A stretch of DNA of 64,000 nucleotides from Caprimulgus europaeus (Eukaryota; Chordata; Aves; Caprimulgiformes; Caprimulgidae): positions 25,695,834-25,759,833 of the forward strand of contig OU015523.1 of the NCBI GenBank assembly GCA_907165065.1, written 5' to 3'. The notes beneath the pieces were generated by a model. That model was not told where the DNA came from and ran no database searches. It was given only the letters and a program-made list of their open reading frames with translations. This document shows, piece by piece, positions 1 through 13,274 of the stretch; within the stretch, counting starts at the first letter, position 1, and every line of letters begins with the position of its first letter. A program made the translations under genes and the position numbers.

Positions 1-2619
1 AAAGGTCTTATTACAAGACTTTTACAGACATAGACACTGTAAGGAAGAGAGGTGGTGCATAAACACAGTTCAAGTGAACATGTGTGGGCAGAAGAACTTT
101 AGCCTTTGCCCACATTAACCTATTTAGTGAAGTACACACCTCCAGGCACATGTTAGTAAAGAAATGGCTGCCCAGATTCTTTCATTTGCAAAGCTATTGC
201 ATCTGGTCCTAAACACAGTCATACCATACAAAGCTATGGAGGGAAACAGCTCATATTTATAACGCACTTTCTTTCTAAGCCTACATCTTCTGTACTTTGA
301 CTTTCTACAGTTGATCATGCTTTATAATAGTTAATCCTGCTACAAAAAAAGAAGCTGTTGTCCTTCATGGTATGCTTGTCTAAAATACCATAAATATTTT
401 CTACTAAAGTGAACCCAAATTCTCAACTGCTCTAAGATAGCTTTAGTTTATTTGATATGTATCACATTACTACATACTTTCACATCCATCGCAAGCAGCT
501 GTCAGTACAATCTGAACGGTACAGTTCGTGTACTGTTAAGAAGCTTTGACCGGAATATGGGAAAAACTGTATTTTACAGACATGAGGATGAATATAGGTA
601 GGACTGAGAAGGCAATAATGATGAGACTATACCAGTAGATTATTTTATTTAAAACAAAAACAACAAACTTAGAGAAACTCCTTTTTAAAATCATATTGCT
701 AATAATTGTATTGATTTACATAAGCTATCAAAAACTGCCAAAAATAATGAGAACTAAACAGAATATGGCCAAATTACATCAAAAGTTTAAGACACTGGAC
801 TAAGTTCCATTTAAGAATTTTCTTCTCCTTGAAGAGATAGGACACCTATATACTGGCTTTACAATGTTTCATGTTGTTTCTATATTCTTCTTATTCTTCA
901 ATACAATAACAATTTATAAATAAAATGGGCTGAAATTTATTGGCTAGCATTAAAATCTGAAGCTTGCTTTCCTGTCAAAGTTCAGAATAAAAAAGGAAAT
1001 TTGATTATTATAGTTTCAAAAATATTACTTTCTAAAAGCATAGACTTTGAGTTCTCCTGGTAAATAAATAATAAAACAACTTCAATTTAAGGATTCTCAA
1101 CCATACCTAGCCATGATCCATCTGCATGCATGCCAGTGCACCTACTTTTTTGCACAATAGTGCCCTCCAGGAAACAAGAAAATCATATAAGTGAGTAAAA
1201 TTAGGCACATTTTTCAGAATATCACTGAAGCATTACAATTCAATTAAAAATCTTTAAAAAAATTTAGTGGTCTGTTGCTTGACACAGAAACATTAGCACA
1301 GAGAAACCAAATTCAGTCTATCTAATAGAAACCACAGGAAAAAGTTGTTTGGGCCTAGAAGCCAATTTTTAATTCTGTCATCTATATTATTATTTAGCTA
1401 ACTACAAACCATATGGAAATATGGTGATGTGACTGAAATCCCGAAGTTACACAGAATACATGTATGACCAGTATTGAGCATTATACATGCAAAGAGGGTA
1501 TCAATCACAGATGTGAACAGCTGAGACTGTACTAAGCAGCAGGCAACTGTCAGGAAGACTAAGATCAAAAGCAGCATCATTCAGGCCCCAGATGCAGAAG
1601 TCTAGGGAAAGCATTTACATAACAGTATACCATCACGTATTTCACCATGAAGGGGAAGGAAAAGGGAGACATTTACCATGATGAACCCCACAACTAACAC
1701 TGGAAAATTAATGGCAAGTGCATTTGTATTCCACTCCCCCACAAACACCGTGCAGAAGTCCCGAAGGCACTGCAAAGGCAGGGCTTGCTATTCACACTGA
1801 GTTCTAATGCCCAGGGAACATTTTAGAGATCCTGGTGGAATACAAGCATTTGGAAACATACTTAGTTATTTAAATGTGAGAATGAGATTGAGAACTCATC
1901 CTATTTGTTTTGTTGTTGGTGTGTTCCATATATTGTCCAAAATCATTTTTATGGGGCAGAACTCGTCTTTGCCCTCTTGCCTGGCCAGGCAAGGGTGCAG
2001 GATGGAGCCAAAAAGTCTGGGAAAGCACTCTCTCTGTAGAAACATGACACTGTAGCTTTCTCCCTATGAAGGCTAACGTAACTGCAGGGAAAATATGACT
2101 ATTCTTCTTCTTGAGAAGGAGTCCTATTTGGTTGGCACAGGCCAGGACCTTTTGCAACCAGAAGAGGGTGTCCAAGAGAGTGGCTGGGGAGCACTGTGCA
2201 GCCTGGGGAGCCCTGCAGCCCAGGCTGACTCTGTGTGGGGCACAAGCCTTGGTGGCACACACTCCATTCTCCCTTTTTCAGGAATTAGACCCAGGAAAGA
2301 AAGAGTGCATGTATGAATTTTCTTTCATTCAAATACCATTATCCTGAAATGTTCATGGAAGAGTGTGTGTCCCTGAGAAACTGGGCAGCCCTGGCCCTGC
2401 TGTCCTCCACAAGCCCAAAGACATGGCACAGCCACCAGCCATGGAGGTAACATGAAAAGCCTGTAATATTAGCTATCAATCAGCATCACAGGAAGTGTTT
2501 TGCCTTTATGAATATGAAGAAAAAGTTGATAAATAGAACTGGAGTGGGGCCTATCTGGGCCTGAAAACTGTCTAAAATGAGAAATCTCAGAACTGCTGAT
2601 GGCTGTACTCATCTGTATT
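1..2619. other. Non-genic AT-rich DNA, no feature recognised
   Basis: No coding region, RNA gene or recognisable repeat is supported here. The short ORFs on both strands (for example 124-318 minus and 1870-2262 minus) have no recognisable motifs and overlap one another on opposite strands. A patch at about 1960-2460 is visibly richer in G and C than its surroundings (runs such as CAGCCTGGGGAGCCCTGCAG) and could be a decayed repeat, but I could not match it to a family. Confidence 0.6.
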
Positions 2620-2730
2620 TTGAAGTCTAGTCTGACCAAGTCCAGTCCAATCTAGTCTGACCTCTGTGTCCAGACACAGAGACGGTAGCTGAAGAGACAG
2701 CATAGAGTCTCCCCTCACTAAAATAAGTAA
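2620..2730 (-). mobile_element. Old CR1-like LINE fragment (3' region)
   Basis: The phrase TCTAGTCTGACCTCTGTG followed by CATAGAGTCTCCCCTCA resembles the reverse complement of the 3' region of old CR1/L3-type LINEs, in which 'AGTCTGACCTCCTG...ACAGG.CATAGA' is a recurrent phrase. It reads in minus orientation. The element is diverged and lacks a clear terminal 8-mer repeat. A 12-bp direct repeat, TCTAGTCTGACC, occurs at 2626-2637 and 2651-2662. A perfect inverted repeat (2662-2681) lies inside. The assignment comes from recalled family phrases only; chance similarity is possible. Confidence 0.45.
2662..2681. repeat. Perfect inverted repeat, 9-bp arms
   Basis: CTCTGTGTC at 2662-2670, a 2-nt spacer CA, then GACACAGAG at 2673-2681. 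The arms are perfectly complementary. It lies in the old CR1-like fragment and may simply be a mutation by-product. Confidence 0.8.
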
Positions 2731-3631
2731 ATTGTACCTTCAAATCAGCTTGGAAGACTAAGTTTTTAAACTGATAATTGATCATTTCCATTGTTAAAAT
2801 CTGAACAACATATTCTTATTTAGTCAGAAACTATTTTAGTTAAGAAATCTTTGGTTTAATGAAACTATGGAAGCTCACTGTAAGATGTGCATAACATCCT
2901 TTAGCATTATAATGTAAATCTGGCTCTTATCATTTTAATAACAGTAACTTTTTAAGTTTCTGTGCATAGTCACCCCATGGAGCTGAGGGCTAATAGAGTT
3001 GTATCATTGACAGCAAGCTGCCTGAGAGCAAAACTACAATCAAGTACCACTGTGCTACATACAGCCTGCCTTCACTGATGCAGCTGGATCACAGTGTGGA
3101 CAGGGAAGTTTGTGAATACAGAGCAAGTAAATTCTTGTTACTTTTTTTTTCTCCCTTCATAGGAGATTTTTTCTAGTTCTAGAAAGGAACTAACACCTCT
3201 TCCCTCCTCGAGTTCCAGCACACTCACATTTCTTACATAACTTCAGTAGGGCTCTACATGTTTATTAGGCCATTGTGCAACAATTCCTGTATAAGCTCTC
3301 ATCACGAGGTGAGAGGCCCAACATCATGTAGAAGTAGAAGAATCTGAGTAAAGGAAAAAAAAATGCGTATGTGCATACGGATTGCTTTTAGATGTCAATA
3401 CATTTGAAGTGAGTTACATACATAATATGTATATATACTTGAAATAGATTATAAATGATAGTAACAGTCATGTATTATATAATGTCTTTCAAAGACGTTT
3501 AAGTGACTTTTTATTAATATGTAACTGCTGTATTAAAGAAAATAAAAGAGCTATTGAACTAAGCAATATCTGTTGAGGAACTGGGTATCCCATACTTTCA
3601 CACTTTAGAAAGGTTGGAACCTCTCAGGCTG
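2731..3631. other. Non-genic AT-rich DNA
   Basis: No gene or recognisable repeat is seen. A small palindrome, CGTATG-TG-CATACG, lies near 3365-3378. Confidence 0.55.
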
Positions 3632-3749
3632 AGATATATATATATGTGTGTGTGTGTTTGTGTGTGTATGTGTATTTATATATATGTGTGTGTCTGTATA
3701 TGTGTGTATATATCTATATATGCATACATGCATATATACATATATATAC
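3632..3749. repeat. Compound (TA)n/(TG)n microsatellite
   Basis: Alternating TA and TG dinucleotide tracts with interruptions run from GATATATATATATGTGTG to CATATATATACC. The pattern is purine/pyrimidine alternating, which can adopt left-handed or cruciform structures in principle. It is imperfect, so probably an old locus. Confidence 0.9.
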
Positions 3750-4253
3750 CTGAGACATATCAAATCTGATTATATTGAATAATTTACAGTATTCCTTCAA
3801 ATGATAACCTAATACAAAGAATAATGCAGTTTTCAAGCAAGTTTATATACTTTTCTATGATGAAACACACAGCTTCCATCCAAAGGCAAGAGCTCCCTCT
3901 AGGTAACAGCTCGGGGAATTTTTCTAGCTTGAGTTTAAAATGAACTTTGAAGAAAACAGAACAAAGACAATGGATATTGGAAGCACCAAAGCACAGTTGT
4001 CACTTTTCTGAGAAACCTTGTAATCTGCCTCCAGTACTTATGTTTTGAAACAATGAATGGTTTGAGGGAAGAAAAAAGATATCAACACCTTTAGCATATT
4101 GAAGTGATTTTTTTATATCACATTGACTTATATGGGTCATCTCCCAAAACTAATGGCAATAGATCAGGAGCTCCTGACTCCTTTTCACTCAGATCTCAGC
4201 ACAGAATCAGATATAATTGGGTCTCTCCCTAAGACTTTATCTCTGCTTAACAC
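3750..4253. other. Non-genic spacer before LTR copy 1
   Basis: AT-rich DNA without recognised genes or repeats. It directly abuts the LTR that begins near 4254; no clear target-site duplication could be matched to the far side of that LTR. Confidence 0.5.
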
Positions 4254-5295
4254 TGTGTGGTGGTTTCACCCACAGGTAGGACCATGCAATCCTGCACTCA
4301 CTCCCCCTACCTGGTGAGAAAGGAAGGGAATCACAACAAAGGGTGGAGGGGGCGGGGGAATTAGAAATGTGGACAGGGATGGCTCAGTCATCAGTTATGG
4401 TCACAGGCAAAACAGACTCAACTTGGGGAAGAAAAATAAGAAAAATCAATTTAATTCATTGCAAATCATCTGAGTAGCACAGAGAGACATAACAACCACA
4501 TCTTTAAGACAACTTCTCCCCACTCCTCCCTTTTTCCTGAGCTCAAATTACTTTTCTCCAAATTCCTCTACTTTATCCCCAACAGCAACACAGGGTGACA
4601 GGGAATGGGGGTTGTAGTCAGTTCACCATTGCTGCTCTTCCCAGCATGAAAGTCCAGGAACAAGGCATTCCAATGTGAGCATCCCACAGAGTGGCAGACT
4701 TTGTTGGGCACCTCTCCTGGCTCCAGTATGGGGACATCTACGGTCTGCAGACAGACATCTGGTCCAGTGCACCTCCTTCCACCCTGGCTTTTGGGATCCA
4801 CTCCTGCTCTGGCATTGAGCATCTGTGGGGTCTCAACACAGTCAGACCTGCCCCTGGGCTTGGCTTTATGCTCTACCCTGGAGTCCTCCATGGCCTACAC
4901 ATGAGTATCTGCTCTGCTGTTTAACTTCCATGGGCTGCAGGGGACCTCATTTAACTTGTCCTACTCCATTGGAGCAGTTCAACACCCAGTGTTAAACCAT
5001 GTGTCTGAGGTTCTCTGTCCTCCCTCTCCTCCTACTTTCTCCTGGCAACAAAGTTCTCTTTTTGTTTAGGCTGGTGGTTGTCTTTTGTTCGAGTCAGTGG
5101 CCTCTCCTCCAGGTTCTCTCCACCTTCCTCTTTTCAAGACAGTCCTTCCCCTCACAAATATGGATTCACAGAGACGTTTCTCCATTAGTAATTAGTTCAG
5201 ACTGGGCTGGGGCAGGTGTGCCTGAGAGCCACATCAAAGGGTAGCCCCTTCCGTCACTACCAAAACTGGCCTCCCCACCTGTCACAAAGCCAACA
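4254..5295 (-). mobile_element. Solo LTR of an avian endogenous retrovirus, copy 1
   Basis: About 1.04 kb that pairs along its length with 59817-60848. Shared landmarks in the same order are ACAGACTCAACTTGGGGAAG, GGGACAGGGAATGGGGGTT, a CTGGTCCAGTGCACCTCCT-type phrase, TGGAGTCCTCCATGGCCTAC and CCATGGGCTGCAGGGGAC. Read on the minus strand it starts TGTTGGCTTTGTGACAGG and ends near ACCACCACACA, the TG...CA layout of an LTR. On that strand a TATA-like stretch lies opposite about 5150-5165. The expected poly(A) signal region reads AATGAA (opposite 4455-4460), so it appears mutated. No gag, pol or env is adjacent, so this is a solo LTR. I recognise the family as widespread in birds but do not name it; the class (ERVK or ERVL) is unresolved. 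The ORFs inside are chance. Confidence 0.75.
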
Positions 5296-8200
5296 AATAT
5301 TGAAATGCTTAGGCTGGAAAACAGTCATCAGTTTGAAGGTGACTGGTGCTGTACTGCAAGAAATTTAGGGGCTAACAGGAATTAGAAGATCTATAAGAAG
5401 AGCCACAGAATATGACCTGCAAGAGAAAAGGAAAAATGGAAGAACATGGTGATATTTTGTCTAAAGAGACAGGGAATGAGAAGAAAAAAGACATCAGTTT
5501 TCAGAGAGTGCTGTGAGAACCAAGATGGCAATCTGTTTTCCATGTCATAGGATGCTGTGGCAAAATGAATAGGTTTAAATTAACTGGGACAGCAGTTTAG
5601 GAGCAACCTTTTTTTTTTTTTTTTTAATTTGAGTTTAAAGACTTTCAACTATGTCAGGAATTGCTTCAATAAAGCTGCTTCTGCCTCAGTGAAATGAAAT
5701 GTTTTGCATAACAGCTTTTGGTTTCCCATCCTTCAGGACTCTACTATATTGTATGCCACGCACGCCTCTTGTTTGTATTTCTGTTCACAACTCAACCCAG
5801 TTTACCTCCTTGCAACAACATGACATTCTTTTTGAGGATAAGCTAATGATTCACTACAACTTCTAGGTTTTTTATGTAGAAATACTACTTGGTCACAGAA
5901 GCATCAGACAACTTGCTGATTACTCCTTTCTCTGTGTAGAAAGTTGTATTTATTTCTAATGAATAACTGTCTTTTCTTCTCCAGGACATTGCCTGAATTT
6001 TTAAGGGTCATTTTGAGCTCTCTTTATATCATCCAACATGCCTAGCAGCCTCCCCCAGTTTGGTCCCGCTTGCACTTTTAGTAAGAACATTCTCCATCAG
6101 CTGTTCGACTCATCCTCTGCCTATTTTTCAGTACTTCCACTATTATCCACAAAAATAGAATGGGAAATGTTAGTTACCGTACCTGTAAATTCTCAAGAGG
6201 AAGACCATAAGGCCCAATCAACTTTAAATTAGCAGATTTATCTAAGTGTTCTCTTACCTGTTCCTTCTCTATTTGACACTGAAATCTTGCTCTTTACCAC
6301 TGGTAAAGTGGTATTAACTTTATAAGCCTCCTGATTGCATTTTTTCTTTTTGCTGAAGATATGAAATAAAGTATCAAACAGTCTAAGATGCTTAGAACTT
6401 TAATTTGCACTCAGTATCAAGCTACTCTTTTTTGAGGGTGACGGGAGTATTTGTTATGACTACTATATAACCAGAAATATTATTTTTCCCATGTGATATT
6501 GCTTATTAGTTACATTTTGGTTTGCATAACTAGGAAAATTCCAGTGAACACTTCAGTGCTGACATATTTACCAGTAAACAGCAGTCTCCAGAAATCAGAG
6601 AAGAAATATTGGTATCAAATTACAAGATGGTTTAAGGGAATTCTAGACAAACAAGAATTAAAGTACCCATCAACAATATTTTCAGTGATTTACATGTCTA
6701 CATCAATGCTGAGTGAATCTGAGTGAATCAAAGAAAATTGTTTTTCCAACAAATTTAGTTTGTTTCTGATTGCTGAAAAGGTTCAGCTTTTTTCAATTAA
6801 GCTGCTTGTAACCCATTTATCTATTAATCTGGCTCAGTAATATATATTACAATCATAACACAAAATGCAAGTACTGTTCATCCTCTTTATAGAGTACTTT
6901 TGCAGCTATTTCTATTTAAAAATAAATTCTAGGATAGGCTGAGATTTCTGTTCCTTTCTAGGAATAAAAATGCACTTTATCTAAATGTTTTCTAAATATT
7001 GAAATTAAAATATTTTAATATTTCTGCCAAAAACTTTGCCTACTACAACAATGATCGTCAGCATTTTTCCATGTTTATGGCCTTACTTTACAACAGAATG
7101 TGGCTGGGAACCCCCTCCCTCAAATTTAGCTATAGACGAAGAGTTATAGTTTTAGAGGGTGTTTTTGACCCTATTTATGACCCCCTAGTAGACTCTAGCT
7201 TGAGAAACAGTTTACTGGGAATATTGAATGAAAGCACTTAAATGAGGAAGTAAAAATATAACATTCAAGTGAATGTTCATATAAATTTTGGAGATGTTTT
7301 TCCAGCTCAGATACAGAGACCTAGCTACTTCTGTCTTGCACATAAGCAAACTGTAAACATAAACTAAGCCCTTTAGCTGGTGATAAAACCTTTATTTGCT
7401 TAGCCTATAGAAAGAATTGGCAAAACACCCTGAGCACAAGTATATCGTTCTGTTTAATAGGCAGCGGGAGTGTACTGACATGCAAGCCAGCAATTACAAT
7501 ACAAAATATTTACGTGTCTGCCAAAGAATGATGTCAGTTCCAGGCTGTGGTGTTTGGTACATATCAAAATACCCTCTCTACTAGAAACAGAGGAAAGTAC
7601 GTGTGAGCTGTATATGAATTTACAATCTTAATAAGACCACACACCTTGAAAATGGATCATTTAGTGGTCAGCATCAGAGCATATATTTATTGACAGTAAG
7701 ATTATTTTAAAAATGTTAAACATAGGTTAAAGTATGTTTTTTTTTTTATTTGCATGCACTTGGAAAAGATTAATAAGCATTTAGTTTTCCATTCCATAAA
7801 AAAAAGAGCTTGAAACAAGTTATATAGAATAAGGAATATTTTTAACAATCTAACTTTACTAATAGGACACATCTTTATTGTTATGTACTGAGTTTAGGGG
7901 TTGGAGGAATTCCCTCTGCATCAATAATATGAGAAGATTAAAAGCTTTAAAAATATGAGTAACCATCAGGACATTGTTTCTGGAAGATATACAAGAAAAT
8001 ACACCAAATTCAATCTGGAATTATAAAAATTATATGGGCAATTTTCCTCTACCCAAGCAGGGTCATAGTTCTCATTTACTGTTTCCTAAATTTTCTGAGT
8101 AAGTCTAACTCTTATTAGTCATATCTTATGGCTCCTCAATGGATATCAGAGCTTAATACCTAGACATTTCCCAAACATCATTTTGATACCATAGGCCCAA

Positions 8201-10054
8201 ACCAAAGCCTGCTTTCAACTTTGGAAATCTTTCTATGCATTTAAAGGGATTTTTAAGCAAGCCTGAAAAGAACACATGATTAGTCTCTACAGGCAATTTC
8301 CGTTGCCTTGAAACTAGTTTCACACTATTGTGATCAAGAGATAACAGAACTGGAAGCTAGGAATCAGTTCATACAAGAGACAATGGGCTGTAGACATAAG
8401 ACAAACAGTAATCCAAAATGCAGCAACGTAGTGGAAAGTCGTAATTTATTCTGAATAACTTCCTTTTCCTCCCACACACCCAGAAGCTGGGAAAATACTG
8501 AAGAAAAGATGAGAAAATTCACAACCATTTCACTTGAGCACAGAGCCAAGCCTTGGGAATCAGCTTTGTCTGTCTGTCCCTTGTCTCCCTCCTCCCAGCG
8601 GAAAAAAATGCTGTGACCACCTCCTCTGGAAAAATGGTGAGCATGAATCATTGTGCCGATGAATAATTCCCTTATTAAAGCATTTCTAAATTGTTGCCAG
8701 CTTTGTGAGTCTTTTACCATCATGCCTCCAGCAATTCCTGTACCTGTGAGAGAGAAGGAAACAACTGTGTTGGATCTGCAGGTGACTTATACAAGGGTCA
8801 GTACTTCAGCTGGGAAAGTAAGACAGCCCATTTCTGAATGGCTTATGCAGTAATTTAGCACCCCAGCCAGATATCTCTACAATAAAGAGCAATCTCCTCC
8901 AGGAGAGGGAAGCAGATAATCCCTCAGTCTGGCACAGACCAGCTTTCATAGAGACTGAGCTCACAAACAGATGCTACAGGAAAGAATAGGCTCTACCTTC
9001 TTTCTCCACCTGTCTTGGTTGTGTTTGTACTCCTCACTGAAACATTCACTTAAGAGTGCAGTCACCTCCAGATTGTGTTGTAAGTCATATAAAATAAAAA
9101 TGTGGTTTTCAAACACAGGATCGTGACAAAAATTGTAAAAATAGAACTGGCACTTCTTAAAAGCTCTTGGCTGAGCATGTTTTTCCTAAAAGACTTTGTA
9201 GGCAATTATACTGTGGAGCTAAGTATGGAAATACCCACAATAGTGGTTACAGCTGTGCAAGTCCACTTGCATCCAGTTCACATGGAAATCTGCTGACTGT
9301 CTTATTGATGAGCTTCACTCACACGCTTCAAGGCAAAAATGAGTAAACTGAAGAGTCACCTAATCATGAGCATTGCCATGACATCCTTTATGTGTGATCC
9401 TGCAAGAGAATAGGAGGGATGAGGGAAACAAACTAGGGAAAAGGAAATCATTGAAAACACTAAAGATTTTTGATCAGCTCCTAGGAAAATGGTTGAATAG
9501 CCCTTTACTTCGAGTTTGCATTTGAGATGCGCAGTGATACAGCTCATTATGACCCAACTGGAATTGACAACACCTCCTAATTGAAGTTGAGCTTCTGAAA
9601 ATTGGTAAAGGTCATGCAGATTTTCCCAAGGAAATGTTGTTCTTTCTCAGGAAAAGAACATCCTTTCAAGCCTTTGTTACGCAGTACCTATATCCAACAT
9701 CCTCTACTCATACAAAAATCCCAGAGTGGGGAAAAGCTACACCTATACTAGGAAACCAAACCATGCCAGGGCATATTCTTAGGCACTGGTAATGCAATCA
9801 TGTACTTGAACGACAAGAGCAGACACTTTTGGGCTATGGCAACTAACATTCTCCCAAATGATTCCTGGACATGGCTTAAGAAGGGCACATGCAGCCACCC
9901 CATTTTGAAGGCTCAGGGAGATTAGCTTTTTCCATTTCAGAAAATAAAGTATGGATGGAATAAAGTACATGAAGCTGAGGTCTGAGAAGCCACCTAACTT
10001 CTTTATTCAATTCTGCTATTTCACGTTTAATTCAAATATCCCCACAATTGTAAA
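5296..10054. other. Non-genic AT-rich DNA
   Basis: No gene is supported. It contains a T17 run at 5609-5625 and a conserved-looking patch at about 8440-8760, listed separately. Several 60-120 codon ORFs are present on both strands, but none shows protein motifs or strand-consistent extension. Confidence 0.55.
8440..8760. promoter_or_regulatory. Candidate conserved non-coding element
   Basis: This patch is of higher complexity than its AT-rich flanks. It carries several transcription-factor-like words close together (GTTGCCAGC, TTATTAAAG, CATTTCTAAATTGTTG). ORFs overlap on both strands (8364-8723 minus, 8653-8853 plus) without protein motifs, which argues against coding. The call is an impression of texture, not a demonstrated property. 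Confidence 0.2.
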
Positions 10055-10240
10055 TCTGGTATTATTATCTTCTTATAACAGATGGAAAATTGATAATCTA
10101 AAAGCCAGATTATCAGGAAGCATTTCAGCACTGAAATAGCCTTCTAAATCTAACAGATTTGCCAAGACTGTACAGGAAGGAAATTGATGCAGAAGGTTAT
10201 TGAACACAGATCTCCTTAGTCTTTTACTAGCACTGTTGTC
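10055..10240 (+). mobile_element. MIR-like (CORE) SINE relic
   Basis: The order of phrases follows a MIR element in plus orientation. TATTATTATCTTCTTATAAC and AGATGGAAAATTGA resemble the 'TTATTATCCCCATTTTACAGATGAGGAAACTGA' segment. TTTGCCAAGACTGTACAGGA then resembles 'TTGCCCAAGGTCACACAG', and TTGAACACAGATCTCCTTAG resembles 'TTTGAACCCAGATCTCCTGA'. The element is old and diverged, as expected for an amniote-wide SINE in a bird. No A-box or tail is visible. Confidence 0.5.
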
Positions 10241-13211
10241 AATGGGCCATCATGCCTTCCCTTCAGTGGAACAGCCTATAAATCGTGTAGACGTTTATAA
10301 TATGCGCGGACTATGACATCACTATAAACAAATGAAATGAGACAATTCTAGCAAAAAATATCAAGAAGTGTGCTTTTAAAAAAACACTTTTTTTTTCCAT
10401 TTGATTATACTAATGTATAATGGGAATCAGAACACAGACTATTTAGACCTCTCTCCTAGGAATGGCAGTAAAGATATTTGTTTCAGTATAGCTAAGGCAA
10501 ATAACAATAATTGAAGAAATACCTTGTTCATTTGTTGACATTTAAATAATCACAGCACAGCTCAGCAGAAGATGATGTTCGAAATATTGCCCCAGCACAT
10601 ACCAGATGTCCTATTTTCATATAACAGAAAAGAAAAAATACAAGTTTAGCAAAGTATAATATCTCTCAGATTATCTCTGCACTACAAAAGACAAAAGTTA
10701 ATGATTGATGCCTATAAAAACATGCAACAAACTATTCAGCATTCCCAAACTTTCAGACAATGACAACTGATAGTGAATTAGAGAGAGCACATAGAACATG
10801 AAAGTTTTTTACCTTAACTGAACACTGATCTCCTGACTTTGGAGATCTGAATCTCTCTCTCTCTAAGGAAATTTGTTTTGGCATCAAGAAAAGGAATTAA
10901 AAAGATAATATAAATTGACTATCAACTGCATTCATATAGGGTGCTGCATAAAGTGCACCCCTATACAATACCCACTCCTAGGTAGGTAGGACTAGTGGAC
11001 TTGCAGAACAGCAAGCTGAGCTTCACTTAGCTTTGGGATCACATAAGATACTGTATTTTAAGTTTGTTTGCTTCTTTAGTAAGTTAGGAAAATTAGGAAA
11101 GCTATGCTATGTACAAGAATGTATACAGCCAGTACATCCCAGGATTCAGTGTTTACAATCCTAATTTTGCAAAAATCAAGGAACATGCCTAGGCAAGTCC
11201 CAGTACATACTACAATTTCATGGTAAATTGCTATTGAAAATGCTGAGAATCAGTTTCAGACCATGCTTACACATCAGGATTGATACATCTCAATGAAATT
11301 CTTTTATCCTATATCCATCTGTCTTTCCTAATATCTTTATCTTTGAATCCTAAAAATTTCAGATAGATTCAGTATCTTAGCAGAGGTGACGGAGTACACT
11401 TGTTGAAAATTGTGCCTAACAGATATGTAGCAGTCATATTAGCTAATAGACAGATCTTCCAAACTTACCAGGTATGTGAGGTCTACTTCTGAACAAAAAA
11501 GGCAACTTAAAGAAATTGTAAACATTTCCAAAAGACTGAAAAATGTAATTTCAAAGTAAAGGACCAACATAGCCATTATGCTTTGTTAGATCGAAAGGAA
11601 TTGGTGCCAGGCAGTTCAACAGACACACAAATGCATATAAATCACTCTCTTCATAGCAAGATTAACATTAATCACAAGGAGACATAATGTATAAACTGAA
11701 ACACACATCATTCGTTTCCTAAAACTATGGAAAAAGTCCTGCTCAAACATATAGCATAGTACACAGTCTTATGAATGAGACAGAGTGGTTTCTGTAGAGA
11801 GACAGCCTAGAAAAGAAGAGAAAAGAAAATATTTTTCTTTATTTCCCCTCTTAGTTTCTCTCCTAGTTTTTACTAGTGCTACCCTTTTCAATCTCAGAAG
11901 ATATACACTCTGAGTCCCTCTCTCCCTTCTCCCCAACACGGAAGTAAAACTTGCATTTAAATTGAGCATAAAATTCCTGTGGGTTTCAGAGGATGCTGAC
12001 CCTATTTAAGTTGACAACTGATGAATAACATCATAGCTATAACATCTTGATAACGGCAACTACTTTATAATGTGAGAATCTCCCAGCTGCAGTTAAATTT
12101 TATAGTTTATTACTTGATTAATCCTCTAGCATTCTCACCAGATGATCTTGTCAGAGTGCATTGCATTTCTGTATCTAAAAGTCTTTATTATGTAAGCTTC
12201 TGCACTGCTCAGAATTTAGTCATATCAGTACAAGACAGTTGTGGAATTTTACTTCATATCATTCAAAGCTGAGTTCCCCTAACACTTCTGGTGCTCTAGT
12301 CTCTCGTTTCATGATTGTAGCAACCTGTGATACTCCTGGTGGATTATTGATTCTGCTGTTTCTGGGGATAGTTTGGTTGATGAAAGAGTCCTCTAAATTA
12401 ATATTTTAAAATGCATTGGCTATTTTTATGGTACTTCAACCAACTCTGGAGTGTTTAACCAGTTAATTTTAATAGCTTTTTCTTAATTGCATTTTTCATT
12501 ATTCCTGCTCCTCATATAATATTATTTATGCTAAGCAATATTTATTTAAAATATTGCTGTTAGATAGCTTGTAAACATGGACAGAACATTTTTTATTCGT
12601 CTCACTTAAATTTAAAAAAATAAGGATTTATATAAAATGGCTGCTTGTATGACATTAGATGAATAAAGAAAACTCTTCCAAAAACTCTATGGACAAACAG
12701 ATTTATAAAGTGAAAACTGGAAAGTGCAATGCACCCCTTACAGCCAAAAATTCCATCTCAAACCAGATGGATACAGGAACCATATTTATAAGCCAGTAAT
12801 CATCTTATTGCCATAGTTAAGACTTCTGTCTCCCCAATTTACAGTTGAGATCTAGTTTGCTGGACTACAGAATTGCAGTGTTCTATTTCATCCCCTCCAA
12901 CTTATGTTTGGTTTTAGATGCCCTTATGGTTCCATCATTGCTATAATATGCAACTGTTTGGACCATTATTTTGGTTTTGCTATAGCTGTGACTTATTACT
13001 CCTTGCTGCAAGCCATGAAGTGATGGAAAATGCAGAGGTAGCACCTTTTGATGTTGCATGTATTGTTGAATAGATTTCCTGTAGGTCAGACACAGACCTG
13101 GGAGCTGATAGCAGCAAATGTTGGGTTTTTTAAGAAAAAGCTGTATGAATACTGCTGTCTTAAAGATTTCCCTTATTGTCATCCATATAAAGTTTGACCT
13201 TTGTATATGTA
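10241..13211. other. Non-genic AT-rich DNA
   Basis: No gene, RNA or recognised repeat is supported. A short (TC)n tract lies near 10850-10865. The reading frames (for example 11769-11969 minus and 12883-13182 minus) are isolated and motif-free. Confidence 0.55.
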
Positions 13212-13274
13212 AATCATAGAGTCATGGAATAGTTCAGTTGGAAAAGACCATTACGATCATCTAGTCCAACCGTA
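13212..13274 (-). mobile_element. CR1 LINE 3' terminal fragment
   Basis: AATCATAGAGTCATGGAATA followed by GTTGGAAAAGACCATTACG and ATCATCTAGTCCAACC is the reverse complement of a CR1 3' end (GGTTGGACTAGATGATC...ATTCTATG). Only the last 60 or so bases are present, a strongly 5'-truncated insertion or a remnant. The terminal 8-mer is degenerate. Confidence 0.85.

Noticed and set aside
1870..2262. 130-codon minus-strand frame in a GC-richer patch
   Set aside because: No recognisable motif, and other frames overlap on the opposite strand; no support for a gene.
4568..4924. Overlapping frames on both strands
   Set aside because: They lie inside LTR copy 1, which is regulatory rather than protein-coding sequence.
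7085..7215. Phrase resembling an old SINE or LINE (GTTTTTGACCCTATTTATGA)
   Set aside because: Could not be aligned by eye to any family over more than a short stretch.
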